From: an uncultured Flavobacterium sp.
GTDB taxonomy: Bacteria > Bacteroidota > Bacteroidia > Flavobacteriales > Flavobacteriaceae
Assembly: GCA_943912855.1 (NCBI GenBank)
Contig: CALTVC010000012.1
Coordinates: 65,837-129,836, forward strand
Direction of reading: 5' to 3'
Length of the DNA: 64,000 nucleotides
The notes under the pieces were generated by a model. That model made no database searches. It was not told where the DNA came from and was given only the letters and a program-made list of their open reading frames with translations. Of the stretch, positions 16,920-25,588 are shown piece by piece (position 1 is the stretch's first letter; the number at the start of each line of letters is the position of its first letter). The position numbers and the translations under genes were made by a program.

Positions 16920-17718
16920 TAAAGACTGCCCCTTGTGCAGGGCATACACGGCTGGCTTTGTAAAAACAGGCATGCTCGACGAAAACGGCCGCCTGCCCTA
17001 CGCCGACCTCAATACAGATACCTGCACTTTTGTGGATGCCGACCGTGCCCGTAACGAAATCGCATTAATAGACCACAAGAGTAAAACCGTTACCTATGGC
17101 ATAGACAGCCTCCTTAAAGTACTAGGACATTCAATGCCGATTGTTGAAAAACTGGGCAAAACCAAACCAATGTATTTCATTTTAAAAAAGCTGTATTCAT
17201 TTGTTTCATACAATCGTAAGGTAATTATCCCTTCAGGAAAAAGCAACACTGAGGTGCGGTGCATCCCTGATTTTAACCTGAAGTACCGCATTGCTTACAT
17301 AGTGTTTGCAGGTCTTTTGACAGCCTTGGCATTGTACCGCTTCTCACAACTGATGAACTACGGTATGGCAATCTTACCTTTTTACTTCGAACTCATTTTC
17401 GCATTTGCGCAAATACCGTTTCAGAAGCTATTACTTATAAAAGAAAACAGGGAAACACAGTTTGAATACTTTGGCAACCTTATGACGGTATCGCTGTTTG
17501 GTTCATTATTGCTAGGTGTTGGAATGATTGCAGAAACCATAGTAACTATCCCTGTCGAATCGCATACGCTATGGTTCTTGATTACAGCAACCATTATGTT
17601 TTTTGAGCACCTGCGCAGGGTAACACTGTTGCAACTTCCGGCAAGACTATGTATAAGTTGGCTGGGCTATAGGTTCCTGATTCTTCTTTTCATCATACTT
17701 TACGAGTTCCTCACTTAA
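16885..17718 (+). CDS. DCC-family thiol-disulfide oxidoreductase domain fused to a membrane region
   Basis: In this 277-aa protein the N-terminal part (about 1-115) carries VYDKDCPLCRAYT, the DxxCPLC signature of DUF393/DCC proteins, which are proposed thiol-disulfide oxidoreductases. The C-terminal part (about 135-277) has around five transmembrane segments. Fusion with such a membrane region is less common than the stand-alone 120-residue form. It overlaps the upstream gene and is 12 bp from the epimerase gene, making a three-gene operon under the presumed GbsR-type operator. A membrane redox role is inferred, not shown. Confidence 0.75.
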   Translation: MKTLKQQTLVYDKDCPLCRAYTAGFVKTGMLDENGRLPYADLNTDTCTFVDADRARNEIALIDHKSKTVTYGIDSLLKVLGHSMPIVEKLGKTKPMYFILKKLYSFVSYNRKVIIPSGKSNTEVRCIPDFNLKYRIAYIVFAGLLTALALYRFSQLMNYGMAILPFYFELIFAFAQIPFQKLLLIKENRETQFEYFGNLMTVSLFGSLLLGVGMIAETIVTIPVESHTLWFLITATIMFFEHLRRVTLLQLPARLCISWLGYRFLILLFIILYEFLT

Positions 17719-17730
17719 ATAAAAATCATC

Positions 17731-18639
17731 ATGAAAAAGTTAGTTATTGCCGCAGGAACCGGCTTCCTGGGTCAGGCGCTTGTTGCCTATTTTAAAGATA
17801 AAACCGACGAGATTATTATCCTCACCCGCAAACCGTTACCCAATAATGATAACATAAAACATGTACAATGGGACGCAAAAACCCTTAGCGGATGGCAAAC
17901 CGAACTTGAGGGTGCCGATGCCCTGATTAACCTTGCCGGAAAATCGGTCAACTGCCGTTATACCATAGCCAACAAAAACGAAATTCTGAACAGCCGATTA
18001 GACAGTACCGCTGTTTTAGGCAAAGCCGTAGCACAATGCACCCATCCGCCAAAGCATTGGATAAACGCGTCTACCGCTACCATATACCGCCACAGCGAAG
18101 ACCTGCAAATGGACGAGAATAACGGCGAAATAGGAACCGATTTCAGTATGAATGTGGCTAAGATGTGGGAGCGCATTTTCTTTGGTACAAATACGCCGGG
18201 CACACTTAAAACAGCGGTGCGTACTTCTATTGTTTTAGGTAACACAGGCGGTGCTTTCCCTATAATGAAAACGCTTACTAAAGCAGGTCTGGGTGGAAAA
18301 CAGGGGAACGGCAGGCAGTTTATAAGCTGGATTCATGAACTTGATTTTGCACGTGCGGTCGAATTTATCCTTACCGAAAAACTAACCGGCCCGGTAAATG
18401 TTACAGCGCCTAATCCTATCAAAAACAACGACTTTATGAAGGCACTTCGGGAAACTGTAAATATGCCCATAGGAATACCTCAACCGGAATGGCTACTGAA
18501 AATTGGCGCGAAAGTCATTGGTACTGAAACCGAACTGGTTTTAAAATCACGAAATGTAGTTCCGGTAAGGCTACTTAAAAGTGGTTTTGAGTTCAGATAT
18601 ACCAAAGCGGAAGAAGCAATTTTAAATCTTTGCCGTTAA
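17731..18639 (+). CDS. TIGR01777-family epimerase/SDR
   Basis: The 302-aa protein is an extended SDR: KKLVIAAGTGFLGQAL (NAD(P)-binding, residues 2-17; Ala replaces the usual first Gly), DALINLAGKSVN (about 64-75), WINASTATIY (about 110-119) and a C-terminal DUF1731-type end (VVPVRLLKSGFEF). The family is widespread but its substrate is unknown; an older label is 'cell division inhibitor'. In other bacteria relatives often sit in stress- or light-responsive clusters; here it is the last gene of the cassette. Confidence 0.9.
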   Translation: MKKLVIAAGTGFLGQALVAYFKDKTDEIIILTRKPLPNNDNIKHVQWDAKTLSGWQTELEGADALINLAGKSVNCRYTIANKNEILNSRLDSTAVLGKAVAQCTHPPKHWINASTATIYRHSEDLQMDENNGEIGTDFSMNVAKMWERIFFGTNTPGTLKTAVRTSIVLGNTGGAFPIMKTLTKAGLGGKQGNGRQFISWIHELDFARAVEFILTEKLTGPVNVTAPNPIKNNDFMKALRETVNMPIGIPQPEWLLKIGAKVIGTETELVLKSRNVVPVRLLKSGFEFRYTKAEEAILNLCR

Positions 18640-18684
18640 ATATTAATAAAAACAATTCAATCTGCTTACCTATAATATTCATTA

Positions 18685-19101
18685 CTAATAAGTAGCTAGG
18701 TAATATAGAAAAGCTATTGAAACTATAATCGTCGAAATTATTGATAATAAAGAAAGCCAATTTGTTACTACAATTTTTTTTCCTTGTTTATCAATTTGGT
18801 CAAATGGCTGATCCTTGATTGAAGCTTCAAATCTACTTTTTTCCATCAACCTGTAGTTAATATAAATCAAGAACCATAAATTCATAATAGGTATCAATAT
18901 TGTCCATCTCGAAATATTTTTTTGGAATTGTGCCAAAGCAAAAAATGCACCAATTAAAAGGTTATTATAATTTGATAGATAGTCATGTATCCTATCAAAA
19001 TATCTGAGAACATCTTTCACTCCATCTTCTTCAGTTTTTGTCCATCTGGCTTCTCTCTCGTCAGTTTCTCTTTTAAACTTTTCAAAATCAAAATCTTCCA
19101 T
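18685..19101 (-). CDS. Small membrane protein of unknown function
   Basis: Started at ATG 19101 the protein has about 138 residues: a highly charged N-terminus (EDFDFEKFKRETDEREARW), then three hydrophobic segments (LLIGAFFALAQF, WTILIPIMNLWFLIYINY, WLSLLSIISTIIVSIAFLYYL). It is AT-rich relative to the neighbours, hinting at recent arrival. No family was recognised. Confidence 0.65.
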   Translation of the reverse strand: MEDFDFEKFKRETDEREARWTKTEEDGVKDVLRYFDRIHDYLSNYNNLLIGAFFALAQFQKNISRWTILIPIMNLWFLIYINYRLMEKSRFEASIKDQPFDQIDKQGKKIVVTNWLSLLSIISTIIVSIAFLYYLATY

Positions 19102-19146
19102 ATTCACACATCCTTATTAGTTAAATTAGAAATCTGTGCATCTCTT

Positions 19147-19965
19147 CTACACCACCCTATCCAGTAACAACAATAACGCCAGCCAAAACACAGGTACGCT
19201 TTCCACCCAAAACAGCGTATAGTATTTAGGCCGTTGTGGTGTGGCAAACTGCGTAAACAGTCCCACGGTAAGGATAAGCACTATGTTTGCCATAAGCTGG
19301 TGCATATCGGTGTGGGTTTTTAAGAACTCCAGAAAGTAGAAAATAGCCAGTAAAAAGGTGTTGAGTAAACGGGTATTTTTAAGTCCGATTTTTTGCGGTA
19401 CGGTTTTCAGCGCTGGGTCGTCTACGCTCAGGTCAATGATTTCAAAAATCAGGATAAGGATAATCACGAGCAAAAAGCGTTGGCAAAACTTCAGCCACGC
19501 ATCGTGCCCTAAATCAATTCCGGCATTAAGCAGCGGCATTAGTGTGGTAACACCTGCCCAGCATAGGGCAACGATATATATTTTTATACCTGCAAGGTTG
19601 CGCAGGTTGCCCTTTGGCGAAACCGGCACCGCATACAGCACCGCGAATACAAAGAGTATGAGCGCGGCAAATTGGGCTTTAGCCGAAAGCATAAAAAAGC
19701 ACCACGCCCCTGCCCCTAATGATAATATACTGACTGCCAACACAGCTTTATGAAAATTACTCAACGGTAACCTGTTCCTGAACCGTGCTTCGTACTTAAT
19801 GAAGTTATAGCCAAACAGCGTTCCGAAGAAAGCAAACCCCGCCATAGGAACACTAAACGGTAATGAAAACATGTGGAACGTCATTAAAACAAGGCTCAGC
19901 ACCGCCACTGCTACGTGGATGCTGCCGTGTATGTAAAAGCCAAACAGTCTTTTTAGTGTTGCCAT
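19147..19965 (-). CDS. UbiA-like polytopic membrane protein
   Basis: The 272-aa integral membrane protein has about eight to nine segments. The part 'EIIDLSVDDPALKTVPQKIG' (about residues 165-184) looks like the second Asp-rich motif of UbiA prenyltransferases (DxxxD…T-P-x-x-x-G). The first motif NDxxDxxxD is not visible; the corresponding place reads GYNFIKYEARF, so prenyl diphosphate binding may be lost or changed. Start ATG 19965 is preferred because a promoter box lies 5 nt before it; a GTG 24 bp upstream lies ahead of that box. Enzymatic activity is uncertain. Confidence 0.7.
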   Translation of the reverse strand: MATLKRLFGFYIHGSIHVAVAVLSLVLMTFHMFSLPFSVPMAGFAFFGTLFGYNFIKYEARFRNRLPLSNFHKAVLAVSILSLGAGAWCFFMLSAKAQFAALILFVFAVLYAVPVSPKGNLRNLAGIKIYIVALCWAGVTTLMPLLNAGIDLGHDAWLKFCQRFLLVIILILIFEIIDLSVDDPALKTVPQKIGLKNTRLLNTFLLAIFYFLEFLKTHTDMHQLMANIVLILTVGLFTQFATPQRPKYYTLFWVESVPVFWLALLLLLDRVV

Positions 19966-19970
19966 AAGAG

Positions 19971-19978
19971 CAAATTTA
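19971..19978 (-). promoter_or_regulatory. -7 promoter box giving a probably leaderless mRNA
   Basis: TAAATTTG (minus strand) fits TAnnTTTG with 5 nt to the ATG at 19965, much closer than the usual 16-33 nt. Confidence 0.5.
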
Positions 19979-20063
19979 ATCAATATCACAACAGTTATTA
20001 ACTTGTGTTGAAAAATTCACAAATTGACATTTTAAGACCGATAAAAATTTGAATATAAATGAT

Positions 20064-20071
20064 TATTTTTG
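20064..20071 (+). promoter_or_regulatory. Bacteroidota -7 promoter box for gcvP
   Basis: TATTTTTG fits TAnnTTTG, 30 nt before the ATG at 20102. Confidence 0.6.
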
Positions 20072-20101
20072 TTCCCTTAAAAACAACGCACTCAACACAA
20101 C

Positions 20102-22951
20102 ATGAAAACAGATGCTTTTGCTTTAAGGCACATCGGACCGAGAGAGGCCGACCTGCAACATATGTTTAAAACCATAGGGGTAGAAAACATGGACCAACTG
20201 ATCTATGAAACCCTGCCGGACGACATCCGCCTGAAAGCGCCGCTAAACCTTGAACCTGCCCTGAGTGAATATGAGTACCTGAACCATATTACTAAACTGG
20301 GTCGTACTAACAAAATTTACAGGTCGTTCATTGGTCTGGGTTACCACCCTGCCATAGTACCTGCTCCCATACAACGTAACATCTTCGAAAATCCGGGTTG
20401 GTATACCGCTTATACGCCATACCAGGCTGAGATAGCTCAAGGCCGTCTTGAGGCACTGCTTAACTACCAGACTACTGTAATAGAACTTACAGGTATGGAA
20501 ATAGCTAACGCATCATTGCTTGACGAAGGTACTGCCGCTGCCGAAGCTATGGCACTACTTTTTGATGTACGCAGCCGTGACCAGAAGAAAAACAACGTAA
20601 ACAAATTCTTCGTTAGCGAAGAAATACTTCCGCAAACCCTTAGCGTACTACAAACCCGTTCTACTCCTATAGGCGTAGAGCTTGTGGTAGGCAATCACGA
20701 AACCTTTGATTTCTCATCAGATTTCTTTGGTGCCATACTACAGTACCCTGGTAAATTCGGTCAGGTATACGACTATGCAGGCTTTATTGCCAAAGCAAAA
20801 GAAGCCGGTATTAAAACTGCTGTGGCTACAGACATCCTGAGCCTTGCGGTACTTACCTCTCCGGGCGAACTTGGTGCCGACGTTGCCGTAGGTACTACAC
20901 AGCGTTTTGGTATCCCTATGGGTTACGGCGGACCTCACGCTGCATTCTTCGCTACTAAAGAAGAATACAAGCGTTCTATGCCGGGTCGTATCATAGGTGT
21001 TACTATCGACACTAACGGAAACCGTGCCCTTCGTATGGCGCTTCAAACCCGTGAGCAACATATTAAACGCGAAAAAGCTACGTCTAACATTTGTACCGCA
21101 CAGGTACTGCTTGCTGTTATGGCAGGTATGTACGCCGTGTACCACGGACCAAAAGGCCTACAGTACATAGCCGGTAAAGTACATGCCTCTGCGGTTACTA
21201 CTGCCGATGCGCTTAACAAGCTTGGCGTATACCAGACGAACACTGCTTTCTTTGATACCCTTGTGGTGAAGGCTGATGCCGTTAAAGTTAAGGCTGCTGC
21301 CGAAGCTAAGGAAATCAACTTCTATTACATAGACGAAAATACAATCAGCATAGCGTTTAACGAAACTACATCGGTAAACGACATTAACGATATTATTGCT
21401 GTATTTGCCGAAGTTACAGGTAAAACTGCTGAAACCATTACTGAACTAACGGCATCGATTAGCTACCCTGAAAGCCTTTCAAGGACAAGCGAGTTCCTTA
21501 CGCACGAGGTATTCAACAAATACCACAGCGAAACGGCTCTTATGCGCTACATTAAAAAACTGGAGCGTATGGACCTTGCCCTGAACCACAGTATGATTTC
21601 GCTGGGTTCTTGTACCATGAAGCTTAATGCTGCTGCCGAAATGCTTCCGCTAAGCTTACCAAGCTGGAACAGCATCCACCCGTTTGCTCCACTAGAGCAG
21701 GCACAGGGCTACCAGACCATGCTTAAAAAACTGGAACAACAACTTAACGTGATTACCGGTTTTGCTGGTACTACCCTACAGCCAAACAGTGGCGCACAAG
21801 GTGAGTACGCCGGTCTTATGGTAATTCGCGCGTACCTTAACTCTATTGGCCAAAGCCATAGGAACATTGCGCTTATCCCGGCTTCGGCACATGGAACCAA
21901 CCCTGCTACCGCACACATGGCGGGCATGGAGGTCGTGGTAACCAAAACGTCTGAAAACGGAAACATAGACGTAGAAGACCTTAAAGCCAAAGCAGAGCAG
22001 TACAAGGACAACCTTGCCTGCCTTATGGTTACCTACCCATCTACGCACGGTGTATACGAGGCTTCAATCATAGAAATAACCAAGATTATCCACGAAAACG
22101 GCGGACAGGTTTATATGGACGGTGCTAACATGAATGCACAGGTTGGACTTACTAACCCAGCTACCATTGGTGCCGACGTTTGTCACCTTAACCTGCACAA
22201 GACCTTCGCTATACCTCACGGTGGTGGCGGCCCCGGTGTAGGCCCTATCTGTGTGGCAGAACACCTTGTACCGTTCCTTCCGGGCAACCCTGTAATTACT
22301 ACAGGTGGCGATAAAGCTATTACGGCTATTTCGGCTGCGCCTTGGGGTTCTGCTCTTGTATGCCTTATCTCTTACGGCTATATTACTATGCTGGGTGCAG
22401 ACGGGCTACTAAGTGCTACAGAACACGCTATCCTTAACGCTAACTACATCAAGGAGCGTCTTGCGGGTCACTTCGATACGCTATATACTGGCGAAATGAA
22501 CCGTGCGGCTCACGAAATGATACTAGAGTGCCGTCCGTTTAAAGCAAAAGGCATTGAGGTTACAGATATAGCCAAACGTCTTATGGACTATGGTTTCCAC
22601 GCGCCTACAGTATCATTCCCTGTAGCAGGTACACTGATGGTAGAGCCTACCGAAAGTGAAAACCTGGAGGAGCTGGATCGTTTCTGCGACGCCATGATAT
22701 CTATCCGTAAGGAAATTGAAGAAGCGAACGCTGAAGATAAAAACAACGTACTGAAAAACTCTCCGCACACGCTTGCCATGCTTACTGCCGATACTTGGGA
22801 TTTTCCATACAGCCGTGAGAAAGCAGCCTACCCGCTGGAGTATCTTCAGGAGAATAAATTCTGGCCTGCAGTACGCCGTGTAGACGATGCGTATGGCGAC
22901 CGTAACCTGGTTTGTTCTTGCGCGCCGATTGAGGCGTATATGGAAAACTAA
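20102..22951 (+). CDS. gcvP: Glycine dehydrogenase (decarboxylating), P-protein
   Basis: The 949-aa protein is the fused (alpha plus beta type) P-protein of the glycine cleavage system. It decarboxylates glycine with PLP and passes the aminomethyl group to lipoyl-H protein. Visible landmarks are the N-terminal half with RHIGPREADLQHM, the domain junction near residue 450, and the PLP lysine in NLHKTFAIPHGGGGPG (around residue 700). Length is normal. gcvT and gcvH are not in the window, as is common in Bacteroidota. It has its own promoter and terminator. Confidence 0.97.
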   Translation: MKTDAFALRHIGPREADLQHMFKTIGVENMDQLIYETLPDDIRLKAPLNLEPALSEYEYLNHITKLGRTNKIYRSFIGLGYHPAIVPAPIQRNIFENPGWYTAYTPYQAEIAQGRLEALLNYQTTVIELTGMEIANASLLDEGTAAAEAMALLFDVRSRDQKKNNVNKFFVSEEILPQTLSVLQTRSTPIGVELVVGNHETFDFSSDFFGAILQYPGKFGQVYDYAGFIAKAKEAGIKTAVATDILSLAVLTSPGELGADVAVGTTQRFGIPMGYGGPHAAFFATKEEYKRSMPGRIIGVTIDTNGNRALRMALQTREQHIKREKATSNICTAQVLLAVMAGMYAVYHGPKGLQYIAGKVHASAVTTADALNKLGVYQTNTAFFDTLVVKADAVKVKAAAEAKEINFYYIDENTISIAFNETTSVNDINDIIAVFAEVTGKTAETITELTASISYPESLSRTSEFLTHEVFNKYHSETALMRYIKKLERMDLALNHSMISLGSCTMKLNAAAEMLPLSLPSWNSIHPFAPLEQAQGYQTMLKKLEQQLNVITGFAGTTLQPNSGAQGEYAGLMVIRAYLNSIGQSHRNIALIPASAHGTNPATAHMAGMEVVVTKTSENGNIDVEDLKAKAEQYKDNLACLMVTYPSTHGVYEASIIEITKIIHENGGQVYMDGANMNAQVGLTNPATIGADVCHLNLHKTFAIPHGGGGPGVGPICVAEHLVPFLPGNPVITTGGDKAITAISAAPWGSALVCLISYGYITMLGADGLLSATEHAILNANYIKERLAGHFDTLYTGEMNRAAHEMILECRPFKAKGIEVTDIAKRLMDYGFHAPTVSFPVAGTLMVEPTESENLEELDRFCDAMISIRKEIEEANAEDKNNVLKNSPHTLAMLTADTWDFPYSREKAAYPLEYLQENKFWPAVRRVDDAYGDRNLVCSCAPIEAYMEN

Positions 22952-22975
22952 GAGTTTCTCTTTTAAATAATTTAG

Positions 22976-23030
22976 CCACGAATTGTACTAATTTCACTAA
23001 TCATGAAATTTATGTAATTCGTGGTTTTTT
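22976..23030 (+). terminator. Repeat-derived terminator after gcvP
   Basis: CCACGAATT (22976-22984) and AATTCGTGG (23016-23024) form a stem followed by six T. The CACGAATT/ATTTCACTAAT wording is that of a dispersed flavobacterial repeat; a related copy in the opposite sense lies at 23303-23342. Confidence 0.7.
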
Positions 23031-23045
23031 ATATATCAATATTTG

Positions 23046-23053
23046 TAACTTTG
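23046..23053 (+). promoter_or_regulatory. Bacteroidota -7 promoter box
   Basis: TAACTTTG fits TAnnTTTG, 16 nt before the ATG at 23070; it supports the small gene there. Confidence 0.6.
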
Positions 23054-23069
23054 GTAAAAAGCTATTGTT

Positions 23070-23234
23070 ATGGAAACTACATTTCACTTTTCTTCTGCTG
23101 ATGATAGCTTCCCTCCTGTCCCTTCATCGCAAATAAAAGAAACCCTGAAAAGACAGAAATACATCAGAAAATATCCTGAATCATTATTAGATTTTGATGA
23201 AATGTTGGATGACCTGATTTCAGAACTTGAATAG
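23070..23234 (+). CDS. Small 54-aa protein of unknown function
   Basis: The ORF reads METTFHFSSADDSFPPVPSS…KRQKYIRKYPESLLDFDEMLDDLISELE: a polar Ser/Pro start, a basic helix and an acidic C-terminal helix. It has a good promoter box 16 nt upstream and lies between two related repeats. Size and charge pattern would suit an antitoxin or a protein-binding peptide, but no toxin gene is adjacent. Nine more sense codons (KKIWEEENM) follow the TAG before the next stop, so a longer ancestral form is possible. Confidence 0.55.
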   Translation: METTFHFSSADDSFPPVPSSQIKETLKRQKYIRKYPESLLDFDEMLDDLISELE

Positions 23235-23302
23235 AAGAAAATCTGGGAAGAAGAAAATATGTGATTAAATTCATTTTCTTACTTCATGAATTCCAATAAT
23301 TT

Positions 23303-23342
23303 GCACGAATAATTTTTCGCGTTAATTCGTGAAATTAGTGGC
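23303..23342. repeat. Related dispersed repeat before the haemoglobin gene
   Basis: CACGAAT (23304) and ATTCGTG (23325) can pair; the block TTAATTCGTGAAATTAGTGGC is the reverse-sense counterpart of the repeat at 22976. It ends 11 bp before the haemoglobin ATG. Confidence 0.55.
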
Positions 23343-23352
23343 TTATACAATT

Positions 23353-23721
23353 ATGCAAGACATACAAACACGCGCCGACCTCGAAAAACTACTTTGGGCA
23401 TTTTACACCAAACTGCTTGCCGACCCGGCTATCAGTTACATTTTTACCGATGTGGCTAAGATAAACCTGGAAGAACACATGCCTTCGCTGACTGACTTTT
23501 GGGAACAGGTGCTTTTAGGACGCAACGGCTACCGTAAGAACGTAATGCAAATTCATCTCGACCTTAATGCCGATGAACCGCTAACGCAGGAGCACTTCAA
23601 TATTTGGTTGCAGTACTTTAATACTACCGTGGACGAAATGTACGAAGGAGAAACAGCCGAAAACGCCAAAACCCGTGCCCTCTCTATAGCTACCGTAATG
23701 CAGATAAAGTTGCAACAGTAG
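23353..23721 (+). CDS. Group III truncated haemoglobin
   Basis: From ATG 23353 the protein has 122 residues, the family length. Features are the N-terminal helix with FYTKLLADPAISYIF, 'HMPSLTDFWEQVLLG', and MQIHLDLN, where the His is the likely proximal haem ligand, then 'HFNIWLQYF'. Group III globins bind O2 or NO; they are associated with NO or redox chemistry. The upstream GTG in the repeat is rejected because it would put repeat sequence in the protein. The gene is preceded by a repeat element rather than a clear promoter box. Confidence 0.9.
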   Translation: MQDIQTRADLEKLLWAFYTKLLADPAISYIFTDVAKINLEEHMPSLTDFWEQVLLGRNGYRKNVMQIHLDLNADEPLTQEHFNIWLQYFNTTVDEMYEGETAENAKTRALSIATVMQIKLQQ

Positions 23722-23934
23722 GATTTCCCGTTGTATTGGTTAAAACAATCAGGTTTAAATAAAACGTTTTCGCTATAAAACCGAACAATCTGCTATATAT
23801 TCCTAATCAAATTAATGATACACCCTGCTTCCGTAAAATTTTCATAATTATTATGCAAGCATATATGTTTTAAAGGATTTTCACGTTTATATTACCTACT
23901 TTAGCGAGAACAGAAACAACAGGAAATAAATCTT

Positions 23935-24993
23935 ATGAATATCAAAATAACAGGGAGCGGGAGCTATATCCCTAACCGCATCGTCCATAATCTGGACTTT
24001 GCCGCTCACCAGTTCTTAGACGAGGAAGGACAGCCCTTGCCCTACCCTAACGATGTAGTCGCCGAAAAATTTAAGCAGATAACCGGTATTGAAGAACGCC
24101 GTTATGCCGACGACGACTTGCTTACCAGCGATATTGCCTACACAGCAGCACAAAGAGCCATAGAAGATTCGGGAGTGGACCCCGAAACACTGGATTACAT
24201 TATACTTGCCCATAACTTTGGCAACGTAAAACAGGGCGCCATACAAACCGACCTTGTTCCGAGTATAGCCAGCCGTGTAAAACACAGCCTGCGCATTAAA
24301 AACCCTAATTGCGTAGCGTACGATATATTATTCGGTTGCCCCGGTTGGGTTGAGGGTGTTATACAGGCGATGGCGTTCATTAAATCAGGCATGGCAAAAC
24401 GTTGCCTGGTTATTGGTGCCGAAACCCTGAGCCGTGTGGTAGACCCGCACGACCGCGACAGCATGATTTACAGCGACGGTGCCGGTGCCACAGTTATTGA
24501 AGCTACCGAAGATGAAGGTGGCATACTTGCCCACGCCAGCGCGTCGTTTACGTATGATGAGGCGTATTTCCTGTTCTTTGGCAACTCGTACAACAAAACC
24601 CACGACCCCGATGTGCGTTACATAAAAATGTACGGACGTAAGATATATGAGTTTGCCCTGAGCAACGTACCAAAAGCCATGAAAGAATGCCTTGAAAAAA
24701 GCGGCATAGACATCAGTGAGGTAAAAAAAGTATTGATACACCAGGCGAATGAAAAGATGGACGAGGCGATTATACAGCGCTTTTATAAGTTGCATAAGCA
24801 AACCCCTCCCGAAGGTATTATGCCCATGAGCATCCACAAACTGGGTAACAGCAGTGTGGCTACCATCCCTACCCTGTACGATTTGCTTAAAAAGGGACTA
24901 TTACCTAACCAGGAACTCAACACAAGTGACGTGGTTATCTTTGCCAGCGTGGGTGCCGGCATGAACATAAATGCGTTTATTTATAGGATATAA
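23935..24993 (+). CDS. 3-oxoacyl-ACP synthase III-like (FabH family) thiolase-fold enzyme
   Basis: The 352-aa protein has the thiolase fold and the KAS III catalytic triad: Cys135 in ILFGCPGW, His269 in VLIHQAN and Asn305 in KLGNSSV. The C-terminal 'FASVGAGMNINAFIYR' closes the fold. It condenses an acyl-CoA with a malonyl-type donor. It is longer than housekeeping FabH (about 320 residues) and has an extra N-terminal loop (HQFLDEEGQPLPYPNDV), so it is likely a specialised paralogue rather than the fatty-acid FabH. A lipoprotein gene follows by 5 bp. Confidence 0.9.
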   Translation: MNIKITGSGSYIPNRIVHNLDFAAHQFLDEEGQPLPYPNDVVAEKFKQITGIEERRYADDDLLTSDIAYTAAQRAIEDSGVDPETLDYIILAHNFGNVKQGAIQTDLVPSIASRVKHSLRIKNPNCVAYDILFGCPGWVEGVIQAMAFIKSGMAKRCLVIGAETLSRVVDPHDRDSMIYSDGAGATVIEATEDEGGILAHASASFTYDEAYFLFFGNSYNKTHDPDVRYIKMYGRKIYEFALSNVPKAMKECLEKSGIDISEVKKVLIHQANEKMDEAIIQRFYKLHKQTPPEGIMPMSIHKLGNSSVATIPTLYDLLKKGLLPNQELNTSDVVIFASVGAGMNINAFIYRI

Positions 24994-24998
24994 AAGGG

Positions 24999-25421
24999 AT
25001 GATAAGATTTTTCACATTAATATGTATGTTCTTAACATTTAGCAGCTGTTCAAAACACACTAAACAGAACTCATCGGACAATGAAAATAGTAACATAGCA
25101 ACATCCGATACAATCATACCTATTGATATGAATAACTGGCAAAAAACACCTTTTATCAAAGGTCGGATTGCAACGGAAAGGGATGTGAAAGAAGGCAGAG
25201 CAATTTTTTATATCAATGCAAAAGAAAAAAATCATATTCCCCTTAATGTAACCATTCCATCATTAGCATATCATAATGATCAGAAAAATGGGGTAAAAAC
25301 TAAAGTCATCGTGATACAGGCTGAACAAACATCAGAACAGAAAGTTGCTGGAATACGATATTTAGATGGTAGCGAAGGCGCCTGCTTAATGGAAGAGCTT
25401 GAATTCGTCGATCATTTTTAA
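24999..25421 (+). CDS. Predicted lipoprotein of unknown function
   Basis: The 140-aa protein has a short signal peptide and lipobox (FLTFSSCS, lipidated Cys at about 17), a polar linker rich in Ser/Asn/Asp and a beta-rich C-terminal domain (about 50-140). It is AT-rich compared with the FabH-like gene it follows. No known domain is seen. It is presumably anchored in the periplasmic or outer membrane. Confidence 0.7.
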   Translation: MIRFFTLICMFLTFSSCSKHTKQNSSDNENSNIATSDTIIPIDMNNWQKTPFIKGRIATERDVKEGRAIFYINAKEKNHIPLNVTIPSLAYHNDQKNGVKTKVIVIQAEQTSEQKVAGIRYLDGSEGACLMEELEFVDHF

Positions 25422-25436
25422 ATATAAAATTTATTT

Positions 25437-25584
25437 CTAAAACCCCTTTAAGGCTTGTGCTACCCACACATTTAGTTGGTACACAAGCCTTAATTTGTGG
25501 TTTGTAGCAGAAAATAAATCGCATTTTAAAGAGCTTACCTTTAAATGCTAGCAGGCGAAAACCTTTGTGTTTTATATTGATGAA
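25437..25584 (-). pseudogene. Decayed copy of the flippase 3' end (copy B)
   Basis: Reading the minus strand, 25584-25512 gives FINIKHKGFRLLAFKGKLFK(MRFIF), matching the flippase segment FIYKKFGLLPFDTKFFKMGFIF; after an internal deletion and frameshift, 25494-25437 gives LRLVYQLNVWVAQALKGF-stop, matching the flippase C-terminus LRLVYQLNVWVGQALKKL. It begins directly after the stop of the small membrane gene at 25589-25834. Confidence 0.88.
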
Positions 25585-25588
25585 CGAA

